A stretch of 7,311 bases of DNA from JABMRP01 sp964444795 (GCA_964444795.1 CAYUIQ010000339.1:1-7311); one strand, 5' to 3'; shown: positions 1 to 5,860, counted from the first letter of the stretch. Notes: generated from the letters alone by a model not told the origin. Program-made: numbers and translations.

Positions 1-43
1 GTTCCGACCAGGTTTATCGGGGCTGGCATGGAGATCCTCTCTG

Positions 44-217
44 ATGGCTTTCTTCAAAGATGTCGTATGCGACTGTGGTTTTGAATCTACCACCTGCGCC
101 CTTGGAATTGTGAACTCGGATCCCTACGGGCTTTGGGAGGGCGGAGGGCCTGCACCCGCTCTCAGGTGCCCGCAGTGCAAACGCGAAACAGCTCGTTTCA
201 AGAACAGTGGCTTCTAG
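44..217 (+). CDS. Small putative zinc-ribbon protein (57 aa)
   Basis: The frame reads MAFFKDVVCDCGFES at the start and ALRCPQCKRETARFKNSGF before a TAG stop. Cysteines 9 and 11 (CDC) and 42 and 45 (CPQC) form two pairs about 30 residues apart, the usual layout of a small zinc ribbon; Cys18 is an extra. No signal peptide or membrane segment is visible, so it should be cytoplasmic. The ATG at 44 has GGAG at 30-33, ten bases upstream. The frame stays open to base 2, so a longer N-terminus beyond the window is possible. My count gives G or C at the third position in 33 of 57 codons, which seems lower than the neighbouring genes. It converges on the secreted-protein gene at 310-1377. I do not recognise the family; metal binding is inferred from the cysteine spacing alone. 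Confidence 0.62.
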   Translation: MAFFKDVVCDCGFESTTCALGIVNSDPYGLWEGGGPAPALRCPQCKRETARFKNSGF

Positions 218-231
218 GAGAATTCCTGATA

Positions 232-273
232 CCTTTTCCTGCTTGCCACAGAATCCGGGGGCATTGGAAAAGG
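232..273. repeat. Inverted repeat in the convergent intergenic region
   Basis: CCTTTTCC at 232-239 is perfectly inverted as GGAAAAGG at 266-273, an 8-bp stem with a 26-nt loop. It lies between the convergent stops at 217 and 310 and abuts the GC-rich palindrome at 277-294. It may be part of the same repeat unit or a termination structure for the small upstream gene. Confidence 0.4.
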
Positions 274-294
274 AAAGCGGCGACGAGTCGCCGC
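266..294 (-). terminator. Terminator-like hairpin for the 355-aa gene
   Basis: On the minus strand, 15 nt after the TAG stop at 310-312, an 8-bp GC-rich stem (294-287 with 284-277) is followed by TTTCCTTTTCC (276-266). This resembles an intrinsic terminator, although the T tract is broken by C residues. On the plus strand the stem is followed by ACTCC, so it would work mainly for the minus-strand gene. It is the same palindrome as the dispersed repeat at 271-300. Confidence 0.45.
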
Positions 295-300
295 ACTCCA
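271..300. repeat. Dispersed palindromic (REP-like) planctomycete repeat
   Basis: GCGGCGAC (277-284) and GTCGCCGC (287-294) form a perfect inverted repeat around GA. Three more pairs are possible outside a 2x2 internal mismatch (272-274 with 297-299). The minus-strand translation through it reads LECGDSSPLSF, a string I recall as a chance translation of a short intergenic repeat scattered through planctomycete genomes. Only one copy is in this window, so repeat status rests on recall rather than on a second copy here. Confidence 0.6.
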
Positions 301-309
301 GAAGGGCCA

Positions 310-1377
310 CTACTTCAACGCCGCCCGGGCCTGTTGTCGGATCTTGTCGTGGTGGCGCGACATGTAGTAGAACGACTGCACCGAACTCTTTTCGCCCAGG
401 CAGAATTGGAACTCGATGCGATAGCCGCCGCGAGGCCACTGGACGTTGTCCAACTGCAGGGCGTTGACCACCGTCGACACGCTCTGGCCCGGCTGCAAGA
501 CGGTCGGCTTGGCCGGTTTGTCGATCCCCACGGCCGTCGGGACCACTCGGGCTTTGTCCTGGCAAATGATCACCAGGCTCTCGTTCCAGAGGGTCTTCTC
601 GCCGTCGCTCCACAGCGCGGCCACGGTCAGCGGCCGATCGGTCGGGTTGGTCAGCGTGATCCGATACTCGCCGTCGCCGTCGGGGTTGGTCCACTTGATG
701 TCTTTAGGGGGCGGGACCTTCGCCACCTCGAAGCGTATTTCCGCGCCGACCAATCCGGCCGGCCGGCCCGTCTTGCCGCACACCAGTTGCCCCACCTCGA
801 CCGGCACGTCTTTCGGCCATGCCTTGGAGCCCATCACCGTCCAGGGCGAAACGGGCTTGCCGTCGACCACCTTCCATCCGAGCGGGAACGAGGCGGCCAT
901 CTGGGCCGATTTCAGCAGCTCCGGCGTCGCTTCCTTGATCAGCCCGACGCGATACGAACCCCGGCTCAGCGAAAGCACCACCAGGCACGTCTTTCCCTGG
1001 GGAAACTTGGGCTCCCGCATTTGCCGGGCGACGTTGTGGGCCGTCAGCGGTGCGCCGGGTTTGACGCTTCCCCGAAAGACCTTCACCGGCGTCAATTGCA
1101 GCCGGTGGGTGTACATCGGCGGGTGCGACATGCCGACCGGTCCCGCCTGCACGCCGGTCAGCCGGGCGGTCATCAAGATTGAAGCTTTGCGAAAGGTGTC
1201 GAAGTTGGGCATCGAGCCGACGTCGCCAAGCTGCCCCAGCTTCGCGGCCTCCGACGGAACGTCCGAACCGGGCGCTGCGGCTGCCCACGCCAAGGCGCTC
1301 GGGACCGATGCGATGACAGTTACGATGGCGCCCAGGGTCAAAGCGCGTAATGGCGTTTGTGCGGTTCCGTGGGTCAT
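310..1377 (-). CDS. Secreted protein of unknown family (355 aa)
   Basis: The N-terminus (LRALTLGAIVTVIASVPSAL, about residues 10-29, then an Ala-rich stretch to about 35) is a Sec-type signal peptide, so the protein is probably periplasmic or secreted. Residues about 65-135 look like a beta-barrel segment with VKVFRGSVKPG (98-108) followed by GKTCLVVL (128-135). Residues about 235-340 look like an Ig-like or protease-inhibitor-like beta sandwich, with YRITLTNPTDRPLTV (238-252), TLWNESLVIICQ (262-273), LQPGQSV (294-300) and GGYRIEFQF (317-325). There are four cysteines (131, 200, 272, 326), enough for two disulfides. The ATG at 1377 has GGAG at 1389-1386, eight bases upstream. A promoter-like element lies at 1464-1492, and a terminator-like hairpin follows the stop. 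I do not recognise a named family, and no catalytic motif is evident. The domain descriptions are by eye. Confidence 0.8.
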   Translation of the reverse strand: MTHGTAQTPLRALTLGAIVTVIASVPSALAWAAAAPGSDVPSEAAKLGQLGDVGSMPNFDTFRKASILMTARLTGVQAGPVGMSHPPMYTHRLQLTPVKVFRGSVKPGAPLTAHNVARQMREPKFPQGKTCLVVLSLSRGSYRVGLIKEATPELLKSAQMAASFPLGWKVVDGKPVSPWTVMGSKAWPKDVPVEVGQLVCGKTGRPAGLVGAEIRFEVAKVPPPKDIKWTNPDGDGEYRITLTNPTDRPLTVAALWSDGEKTLWNESLVIICQDKARVVPTAVGIDKPAKPTVLQPGQSVSTVVNALQLDNVQWPRGGYRIEFQFCLGEKSSVQSFYYMSRHHDKIRQQARAALK

Positions 1378-1400
1378 GGGGAATTCTCCACTGAAGAAGG

Positions 1401-1451
1401 GGTCGTGACGAGGGACGACCGACGAGTTCCCTCGCTTACGCTTCGGGTTAC
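1401..1451. repeat. Dispersed repeat (VTRSVSEG type) with hairpin, in a 5' leader
   Basis: Bases 1426-1451 contain CCTCGCTTACGCTTCGGGTT. The minus strand of this stretch translates as VTRSVSEG, which I recall as a common planctomycete repeat translation. A partial copy in opposite orientation is at 7294-7311, matching 17 of 18 positions. CGAGGGA (1409-1415) is inverted at 1428-1434 as TCCCTCG with a 12-nt loop. A second stem, GGTCGT (1401-1406) with ACGACC (1415-1420), overlaps the first. The element lies between the likely promoter (1464-1492) and the start codon (1377) of the 355-aa protein gene, so it would be transcribed in that leader. Confidence 0.65.
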
Positions 1452-1463
1452 AATGACAAGAGC

Positions 1464-1492
1464 ATTATCCCACACCGTCCGAGCCACGGCAA
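1464..1492 (-). promoter_or_regulatory. Sigma70-like promoter upstream of the 355-aa secreted protein
   Basis: On the minus strand TTGCCG (1492-1487) and GATAAT (1469-1464) are 17 nt apart: 4/6 and 5/6 matches to TTGACA and TATAAT with ideal spacing. A start near 1457 would give a leader of about 80 nt that includes the repeat at 1401-1451. Bases 1462-1492 match 2166-2196 at 26 of 31 positions, including most of the spacer, which is more than sigma70 recognition needs. Confidence 0.5.
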
Positions 1493-1542
1493 CTGGGCGG
1501 TCCGAAGGACGTTGGTCCGCTGAGAAGACGGCCGTTTCGAGA

Positions 1543-2109
1543 TTAGGCGGCGTGCTTGCGGTCTGGGCGAACCAGAGCGATGACGACGCCGACGGCCGTG
1601 TAGACAAGGCCCGTCGCAACGATTGCGAACTTTGCCATGGCACACCACCTCGCTACCCCCGGCCACAACTCACCCCCGGTCCCCAAGAGAACCCGAATGA
1701 GTCCGTAGTTCTCCACACCGTCGAGCAACGCGGCTGCTATCTGTCCCCAGGCCAACAGCTCGCCGACCGCGGCAAGCGTCTCGAATCGATTCCGCGGACT
1801 CCGCGCGACCAACACGCACGCCAGGCCGATCGTGGTTGCATAGCCGACCAGGAAGAGATAATCGAGCCCCAGGCTCAACCCCGCGTAGACCTGTCTCGTT
1901 TGTCCCCACGACGCGATGATATCGCGGGCGACAGACGGATCTCCCGCCAACTCCAGTGATACCATCCCGAGCGGCGCGGCCTCCGTCTTCAACGGTTCGT
2001 CCAGCCAACACAGCGCCACCATCACGGGCAGCGTGAGAAAGAGCGACGCGACGAACATTCGCTTCTGCTGGGCAGGGGATAGCCACTGGAAAGGATGTCT
2101 ACACCGCAT
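1543..2109 (-). CDS. Four-helix integral membrane protein (188 aa)
   Basis: Hydrophobic segments lie at about residues 18-36 (FVASLFLTLPVMVALCW), 77-102 (GLDYLFLVGYATTIGLACVL), 112-143 and 157-181 (AKFAIVATGLVYTAVGVVIA), giving four likely inner-membrane helices. Conserved-looking polar residues sit at the membrane edges: LGLDYLF (80-86), LLDGVENYGL (128-137) and the CAMAKF turn (156-161). This resembles a widespread uncharacterised bacterial membrane protein with the same LDYLF / LLD-EN / KFA pattern; I know no assigned function. The ATG at 2109 has GGAGA (2125-2121) 11 nt upstream, rather far. Met18 is a possible later start, but it would trim the first helix's N-terminal flank. The gene ends in TAA. 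A promoter-like element is at 2168-2196, and the gap to the next gene downstream is 165 bp. Confidence 0.78.
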   Translation of the reverse strand: MRCRHPFQWLSPAQQKRMFVASLFLTLPVMVALCWLDEPLKTEAAPLGMVSLELAGDPSVARDIIASWGQTRQVYAGLSLGLDYLFLVGYATTIGLACVLVARSPRNRFETLAAVGELLAWGQIAAALLDGVENYGLIRVLLGTGGELWPGVARWCAMAKFAIVATGLVYTAVGVVIALVRPDRKHAA

Positions 2110-2167
2110 ATCGTGTCAGCTCTCCGGAACGCATGTACTACAAACCGCGTCGTCTTCTCCCGCGGGT

Positions 2168-2196
2168 ATTATTCCGCACCATCCCAGCCACGGCAA
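2168..2196 (-). promoter_or_regulatory. Sigma70-like promoter upstream of the membrane protein
   Basis: On the minus strand TTGCCG (2196-2191) and AATAAT (2173-2168) are separated by 17 nt. The predicted start near 2161 leaves a leader of about 52 nt. It is nearly the same sequence as the element at 1464-1492; the shared block is 2166-2196. It lies wholly in the 113-bp gap after the Sde182-like gene, which argues that the membrane protein can be transcribed independently. Confidence 0.45.
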
Positions 2197-2222
2197 TCCT
2201 TGGCGAACCCAAAAGTGTATCG

Positions 2223-4349
2223 TCAGTCGGAGCCCTCAGTAATAGTAAACACGATCCGCCGGTAGCGCGTCAGCGGCGGAGTGCCGTCGTCGGTCACTTC
2301 GAGGATGACGTGAATCGTCTTGCCCGGTTCGTTGGGAACGACGAAGCTGGCGGCGCCGGTGATGTCGATTGGCGTGGCCGTGTCGACATCAGTATACTGC
2401 CACCACGTGTACGAAAGCCGGTCGCCGTCGGGATCGGTCGAGCCGGTAGCGCTGAGCGTCACCTTCTCCCCCGGCTGCACGGTCCGGTCGAGCGGTCCGT
2501 CTACAACGGCCCGGGGCGGATGGTTGGCTTCGTCGCGGTTCTTCACGCACCAGTCGGCCCGGGCGGCCCAGTCGTTTTGGAACGCCTCGGCGAAGCGCCA
2601 AATCGGTTTGTCGAGATTTCCCCCGTCGCGGGCGCCGCGCCATGTGTTACCGCCGGGTTGCTCCTGGACGAAACGACCACCCCATCCGCCCCAACCGGGG
2701 TGTTCGAGGCTCCGCAGACCGACGTCGATCTGGTGCATGAACGACGGCGAGTCGCCCTCGGAGCGAAACGCTCCGTCGCGATGCTCGTAGACCGCACACA
2801 ACGGGCCGTGCTCGCGCAGGATATGCTTCTCCATCCACGGCCGCTCGAAGTAGCCCTTGGCCGGCGGCGGGATCTTCCTCGCCCAACTATACGCGATGCA
2901 CGCGAATTGCCGAAAACTGCCCAACACTTGAAGATCCGGCCAGTTGGGCTCGATGTACTGGCGAAACGTCTTGTCCTGATCGAGGATGATGTAAACGATC
3001 GCCTTCCGCGAAACCTTCTTCATCTGGTCGGCGTGCTCGTGCTGAATCTTCCACAACGCTCGGGCAATCGTGTTCGTGCCGCCCCAAGCCTGGAGGTAGA
3101 CCGGCCCCGGGCGGTCGTCCAAGAGAATCTCGACGATCCGATCCGAGCCGGGCGTGTCGCGGCTCATGTCGCCGACGTTGGCCACGTTGCCCGTGTACAC
3201 GAGCTTTCGCAGTGCATCGGCCGTGGGGAATCCTTCGGCGTGCGTCGACAGCTTGGGATAGACATTCTCGTACAGATCGATCTGCCGGTCGAGCCACACT
3301 TCGTCGGCCCAGCCGTGAGGCTTGACGTTCTTGCCGTCGCCTTTCCAATGAAACTTGGAACTGCAATGAATGATCCCCTCGATGTCCCACTCGTTGGCGT
3401 AGAGCAGGAAACGAACCATCGAGCAACGGTCGTCAATCTCGCCGTCGGTCGTGGCAATGATACGTGGCCGTGTGCCCACCGGCGGCGTCGGGACGTCGAG
3501 GCCGGTGACGGCCGCATCGGTCGGACCGGAATCGGGTGCCGACGGTGCGATCCGGGTCAACTCGGCGGGCACCGCGGCGGTAAAGTTGGGCACGGCCCGG
3601 GTTTGGATCGTTCGCAGGGTCTCCAGGCTCAATGCGCCGTCCGTGCCGGTGCGACTGCCGAAGATCCGCACGGCGTGGAGTTGGCCGCGAAACTGGCGGT
3701 CGGTGCCGTGACGGTGGATCGTCGGGTTGTAGTTGCCGATGGTCAACAGACCGCTGCCGGTGCCCGTGGGTCCGGCGCCGTACGAGGTCGTGCGGTCCGC
3801 CACGGCCGGCGTTTTCGGATCGCCGAAGTACCAGCGGACGTTGTTGGAGGACTTCGTGCCGTCGTAGCTTACGGCAAAGAATATCCACCGGCCCACGCCA
3901 AGTTTGCCCGGCGACGAATCGTTTCGCACTTGGTCCGGCCACTCGTTCACCGCCAACCGGAGCCGGCCATCCCGATGATGCACCAGATCGAACCCCGCCC
4001 GATTGTAGTTCAGATTGAAAGCGATGCGGTTGCCGCCTTTGCCCGTGTCGAGGCTCACCGGACGGTGCCAGCCGCAGGTCGTCAGCGACTTCAAACCTTC
4101 TAACGACCGCAAGGGCTTGCTATTGGCCCCCACCGCGACCCAACCCCACGGGCCACCGCCGGGCAGATTGAGCGTGCCGTCGTCGCTCTGCTTGATATCG
4201 CCCAGCAGCTTCACCGGCGTCTGACCGGTTTTCACACCCACGCGGACTAACGGATCGCCCGCATCGGCTCCGTCGGTTTGCCCGGTCCATGCACCAGCGG
4301 AGAAAATCGCGAGAACCGTGACGATTGTGGGCTGTAATCCGGCGGACAT
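2223..4349 (-). CDS. Secreted Sde182-like (DUF1593) protein with N-terminal LamG-like domain (708 aa)
   Basis: Residues 1-22 or so form a signal peptide (MSAGLQPTIVTVLAIFSAGA). Residues about 60-250 look like a LamG/concanavalin-type domain (GRWIFFAVSYDG 153-164, LLTIGNYNP 201-209, FRGQLHAVRIFG 220-231). Residues about 294-600 match the nucleoside-hydrolase-like domain of cellulose-binding Sde182/DUF1593: RPRIIATTDGEIDDRCSMVR (294-313) has an Asp-rich loop like the metal/ribose site of nucleoside hydrolases, followed by GPVYLQAWGGTNTIARAL (415-432). Residues about 610-705 form an Ig/PKD-like tail (VTLSATGSTDPDGDRLSYTW), as in the Sde182 C-terminal domain. Sugar-substrate activity is unproven in the family. 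The start is placed at 4349 rather than the 112-codon-longer open frame because GGGAG (4361-4357) lies 7 nt upstream, the signal peptide begins there, and the extension is Arg/Pro-rich shadow that overlaps the DUF3500 gene. A promoter lies at 4419-4447. Confidence 0.88.
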   Translation of the reverse strand: MSAGLQPTIVTVLAIFSAGAWTGQTDGADAGDPLVRVGVKTGQTPVKLLGDIKQSDDGTLNLPGGGPWGWVAVGANSKPLRSLEGLKSLTTCGWHRPVSLDTGKGGNRIAFNLNYNRAGFDLVHHRDGRLRLAVNEWPDQVRNDSSPGKLGVGRWIFFAVSYDGTKSSNNVRWYFGDPKTPAVADRTTSYGAGPTGTGSGLLTIGNYNPTIHRHGTDRQFRGQLHAVRIFGSRTGTDGALSLETLRTIQTRAVPNFTAAVPAELTRIAPSAPDSGPTDAAVTGLDVPTPPVGTRPRIIATTDGEIDDRCSMVRFLLYANEWDIEGIIHCSSKFHWKGDGKNVKPHGWADEVWLDRQIDLYENVYPKLSTHAEGFPTADALRKLVYTGNVANVGDMSRDTPGSDRIVEILLDDRPGPVYLQAWGGTNTIARALWKIQHEHADQMKKVSRKAIVYIILDQDKTFRQYIEPNWPDLQVLGSFRQFACIAYSWARKIPPPAKGYFERPWMEKHILREHGPLCAVYEHRDGAFRSEGDSPSFMHQIDVGLRSLEHPGWGGWGGRFVQEQPGGNTWRGARDGGNLDKPIWRFAEAFQNDWAARADWCVKNRDEANHPPRAVVDGPLDRTVQPGEKVTLSATGSTDPDGDRLSYTWWQYTDVDTATPIDITGAASFVVPNEPGKTIHVILEVTDDGTPPLTRYRRIVFTITEGSD

Positions 4350-4364
4350 GGCATTTCTCCCGGA

Positions 4365-4421
4365 AGTGAACCTCGCTGGCAAGCACCCGTCGGCGACTCG
4401 CGACCGAGGTGCCGGTTCACT
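4365..4421. promoter_or_regulatory. Inverted repeat spanning promoter and leader of the Sde182-like gene
   Basis: AGTGAACC (4365-4372) and GGTTCACT (4414-4421) are a perfect 8-bp inverted repeat about 41 nt apart. One arm overlaps the predicted -10 box and the other lies just upstream of the ribosome-binding site. Because one arm overlaps the -10 box, a paired operator at DNA level is more likely than an RNA stem. Chance is not excluded. Confidence 0.35.
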
Positions 4422-4447
4422 ATAATGGGTCTCTCCCGGGGTGTCCA
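4419..4447 (-). promoter_or_regulatory. Sigma70-like promoter of the Sde182-like gene
   Basis: On the minus strand TGGACA (4447-4442) and TATAGT (4424-4419), each a 5/6 consensus match, are 17 nt apart. A start near 4412 gives a leader of about 63 nt. The promoter lies in the 161-bp gap after the DUF3500 stop. A small palindrome, AGGCGAACGCCT (4450-4461), sits just upstream of the -35 box. Confidence 0.5.
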
Positions 4448-4510
4448 ATAGGCGAACGCCTGAGAGTATTGACGTCCCCATGGCACCCAAGATGGCTGCT
4501 ATACACGAAT

Positions 4511-5545
4511 CTACGGCGCCGCGGCGACGTGGACCCAGGTATGCACGTGCGGACTGCCGCGGAAGTGCCAGACGAAGGCGGGGCCTTCCAGCCGCCAGAT
4601 GTCCCATACGCCGTCGTCGCCCAGGTCGCCGTCGCGGTAGAACGCCAGATGGCATCGGTCCAGACCGCCCTGCGCCTTCAGGCACGCCGCCACCTCGTCG
4701 CGATCCGACTGCCGGTAAGGTTCGACCAGTTTTCGCAACACGTCCTCGACGTGCTGTTTCTGATCGCCCGACAGTTCGCCAAGCGGGATGCCCGGGAGTT
4801 CCTCGCCCGCTTTTCGGAAGGCGATCTGGTTTTCGGGCGGGGCCTCGTCGAGCAACGCCAGCTTACGCTGCCGGTCGTCGAGCATCTTGTAGACGTTGTT
4901 GGCCGCTTCGGCCTGATGCCAGAAGACGTTGCCCGGGTGGTTGGGCTTTTCGTTGAATCCTTGCGCGGCGTGTCCGTAGACGATCGGACCGCCGAAGGCC
5001 AGATGCTCGGCCGAGTTACCGTCGCAGCGCACGGTGAGATGGCGTCCGGAGAGCACGAATTGGAATTTCTCCCGGCCCGGTTTTCCAAAAATGGCGATGC
5101 GCTGCTGCGTGCCGAATCCGCCGTCGTCGTCGGTCATCTGCTTGTCGAGCCGCTCGTGCCAGTCGGGTGCGATGATGCCCTCGAAGATCCGGCGAATGAG
5201 ATGCTGTTGCTCGGCGGTGTAGAAATCGCTATGGATCGGGTGCTCGGTGATCCGCCAATTGGCCGCGATGAACTGCCGCAGGAGTCCCCGGCGGGGATCG
5301 ACGTGGTCCCATGCGAAGCAGACCGCCTTCTTCTGCGCCGGCGAAAGCGAATCGTGGAGCAGCCCGACGATCGTCTCGGGCGTTTTCGCCGCTTTGCTCG
5401 CTACCGCCGCCTCCAGCAACGGCGTTACCATCGGGCCGGCCATTGCGGCCGCCGCGCCCATGCCGGCCCTGGTCAGAAAGTCGCGCCGATTGACCGACTC
5501 GACCGTTTCTCTATAGTCCGGGCAATGCTCTCTCTTGCTGGCCAT
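4511..5545 (-). CDS. Tat-exported DUF3500 family protein (344 aa)
   Basis: A twin-arginine signal is clear: VNRRDFLTRAGMG (18-30), then an Ala-rich hydrophobic stretch (31-50), so the protein is probably exported folded. The body matches what I know of DUF3500: FQFVLSGRHLTVR (161-173), AFGGPIVYGHAAQGF (183-197), and the closing WRLEGPAFVWHFRG (317-330) with SPHVHTWVHVA (331-341). The His-rich SGRHL and HVHTW motifs could bind metal, but no function is established that I know of. The ATG at 5545 has GGGGAGG (5562-5556) ten bases upstream, and the Tat signal begins soon after it. The gene is divergent from the sulfatase across 315 bp, and the Sde182-like gene follows 161 bp downstream on the same strand. 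The call rests on motif recall; the Tat signal is seen directly. Confidence 0.85.
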   Translation of the reverse strand: MASKREHCPDYRETVESVNRRDFLTRAGMGAAAAMAGPMVTPLLEAAVASKAAKTPETIVGLLHDSLSPAQKKAVCFAWDHVDPRRGLLRQFIAANWRITEHPIHSDFYTAEQQHLIRRIFEGIIAPDWHERLDKQMTDDDGGFGTQQRIAIFGKPGREKFQFVLSGRHLTVRCDGNSAEHLAFGGPIVYGHAAQGFNEKPNHPGNVFWHQAEAANNVYKMLDDRQRKLALLDEAPPENQIAFRKAGEELPGIPLGELSGDQKQHVEDVLRKLVEPYRQSDRDEVAACLKAQGGLDRCHLAFYRDGDLGDDGVWDIWRLEGPAFVWHFRGSPHVHTWVHVAAAP

Positions 5546-5580
5546 GGCGATCGATCCTCCCCTTCACCTTGTTGATTTGA

Positions 5581-5592
5581 AGAACGTGTTCT
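5581..5592. promoter_or_regulatory. Short operator-like dyad upstream of the DUF3500 gene
   Basis: AGAAC-GT-GTTCT is a perfect 5-bp dyad 35 bp upstream of the DUF3500 start codon, where a repressor could act. The 2-bp gap does not fit the Gram-positive-type LexA box, which has a 4-bp gap between GAAC and GTTC. I could not find a convincing -35/-10 pair for the DUF3500 gene nearby. Confidence 0.2.
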
Positions 5593-5688
5593 CGGAATGC
5601 TATTCTCCCCATCGTACAAATCGCACGACACCTTCCAGGAACGCCTGCTCCATTATGCGGTCGAGATCGTGCCAGCCGGCTGCTCGAC

Positions 5689-5765
5689 CGTGCCGTACCG
5701 GGAAATGCGCCCGATGGACACTTTGTGCAGTCGGGCGATTTCCCGTCGCTTATCGGCCCGGCACG
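5689..5765. repeat. Long imperfect hairpin in the divergent intergenic region
   Basis: CGGGAAAT (5699-5706) and CGCCCGA (5708-5714) pair with TCGGGCG (5731-5737) and ATTTCCCG (5738-5745). This gives 15 base pairs interrupted only by a bulged G at 5707. The 16-nt loop holds a small CAC/GTG stem (5719-5721, 5725-5727). An outer 7-bp arm, CGTGCCG (5689-5695) with CGGCACG (5759-5765), adds a second tier. It lies upstream of the sulfatase promoter and so is probably outside that transcript. It could be a dispersed palindromic repeat or a regulatory DNA element for either gene. The rest of the 5546-5860 gap holds no gene that I can support. Confidence 0.6.
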
Positions 5766-5772
5766 CAACGGT

Positions 5773-5802
5773 TTGGCAATTCCCGCCCGGTTTCGGTATA
5801 TT
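5773..5802 (+). promoter_or_regulatory. Sigma70-like promoter of the sulfatase gene
   Basis: TTGGCA (5773-5778) and TATATT (5797-5802), each 5/6 to consensus, are separated by 18 nt. Transcription would start near 5809, giving a leader of about 50 nt before the ATG at 5861. It is the best-scoring promoter by eye on the plus strand of this window. Confidence 0.55.
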
Positions 5803-5860
5803 GGCTCGTGACCCGCAAACCGGTGACTCCGGCACCGCAATCACCCGAAGGAAAACCGAA

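Noticed and set aside
1..29. Possible minus-strand gene starting ATG at 29 (MPAPINLVG) and leaving the window
   Set aside because: It has an AGAGG upstream and no stop, but only nine codons are visible. Its ribosome-binding site would overlap that of the better-supported small plus-strand gene.
217..226. GGAGAATTCC shared with the ribosome-binding region at 1380-1389 on the other strand
   Set aside because: Ten bases made of a Shine-Dalgarno-like core and an EcoRI-type palindrome, with no extension on either side, so probably chance.
14..694. 226-aa minus-strand open frame carrying LECGDSSPLSF
   Set aside because: It runs through the palindromic repeat and out of frame inside the 355-aa gene. 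The recognisable string comes from the repeat, not from a protein.
133..1182. 349-aa plus-strand open frame
   Set aside because: It is antisense to the secreted protein with its signal peptide, is rich in Arg/His/Gly, has no domain, and overlaps the repeat at 271-300. It is a high-GC shadow.
2133..4103. 656-aa plus-strand open frame
   Set aside because: It is antisense to the Sde182-like gene, has a low-complexity Arg/Val/Gly composition, and has no signal or domain.
4450..4461. AGGCGAACGCCT palindrome as a terminator for the DUF3500 gene
   Set aside because: The stem is short and no T-rich tract follows it on the minus strand, so it is not convincing as a terminator.
4350..4685. 112-codon N-terminal extension of the Sde182-like protein
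   Set aside because: It is Arg/Pro-rich, overlaps the end of the DUF3500 gene and contains the predicted promoter. The signal peptide and ribosome-binding site fix the start at 4349.
4409..5575. 388-aa plus-strand open frame
   Set aside because: It is antisense to the DUF3500 gene, whose Tat signal and family motifs are clear.
5597..5860. 88-codon N-terminal extension of the sulfatase
   Set aside because: It crosses the long hairpin and the promoter, and would bury the signal peptide in the middle of the protein.
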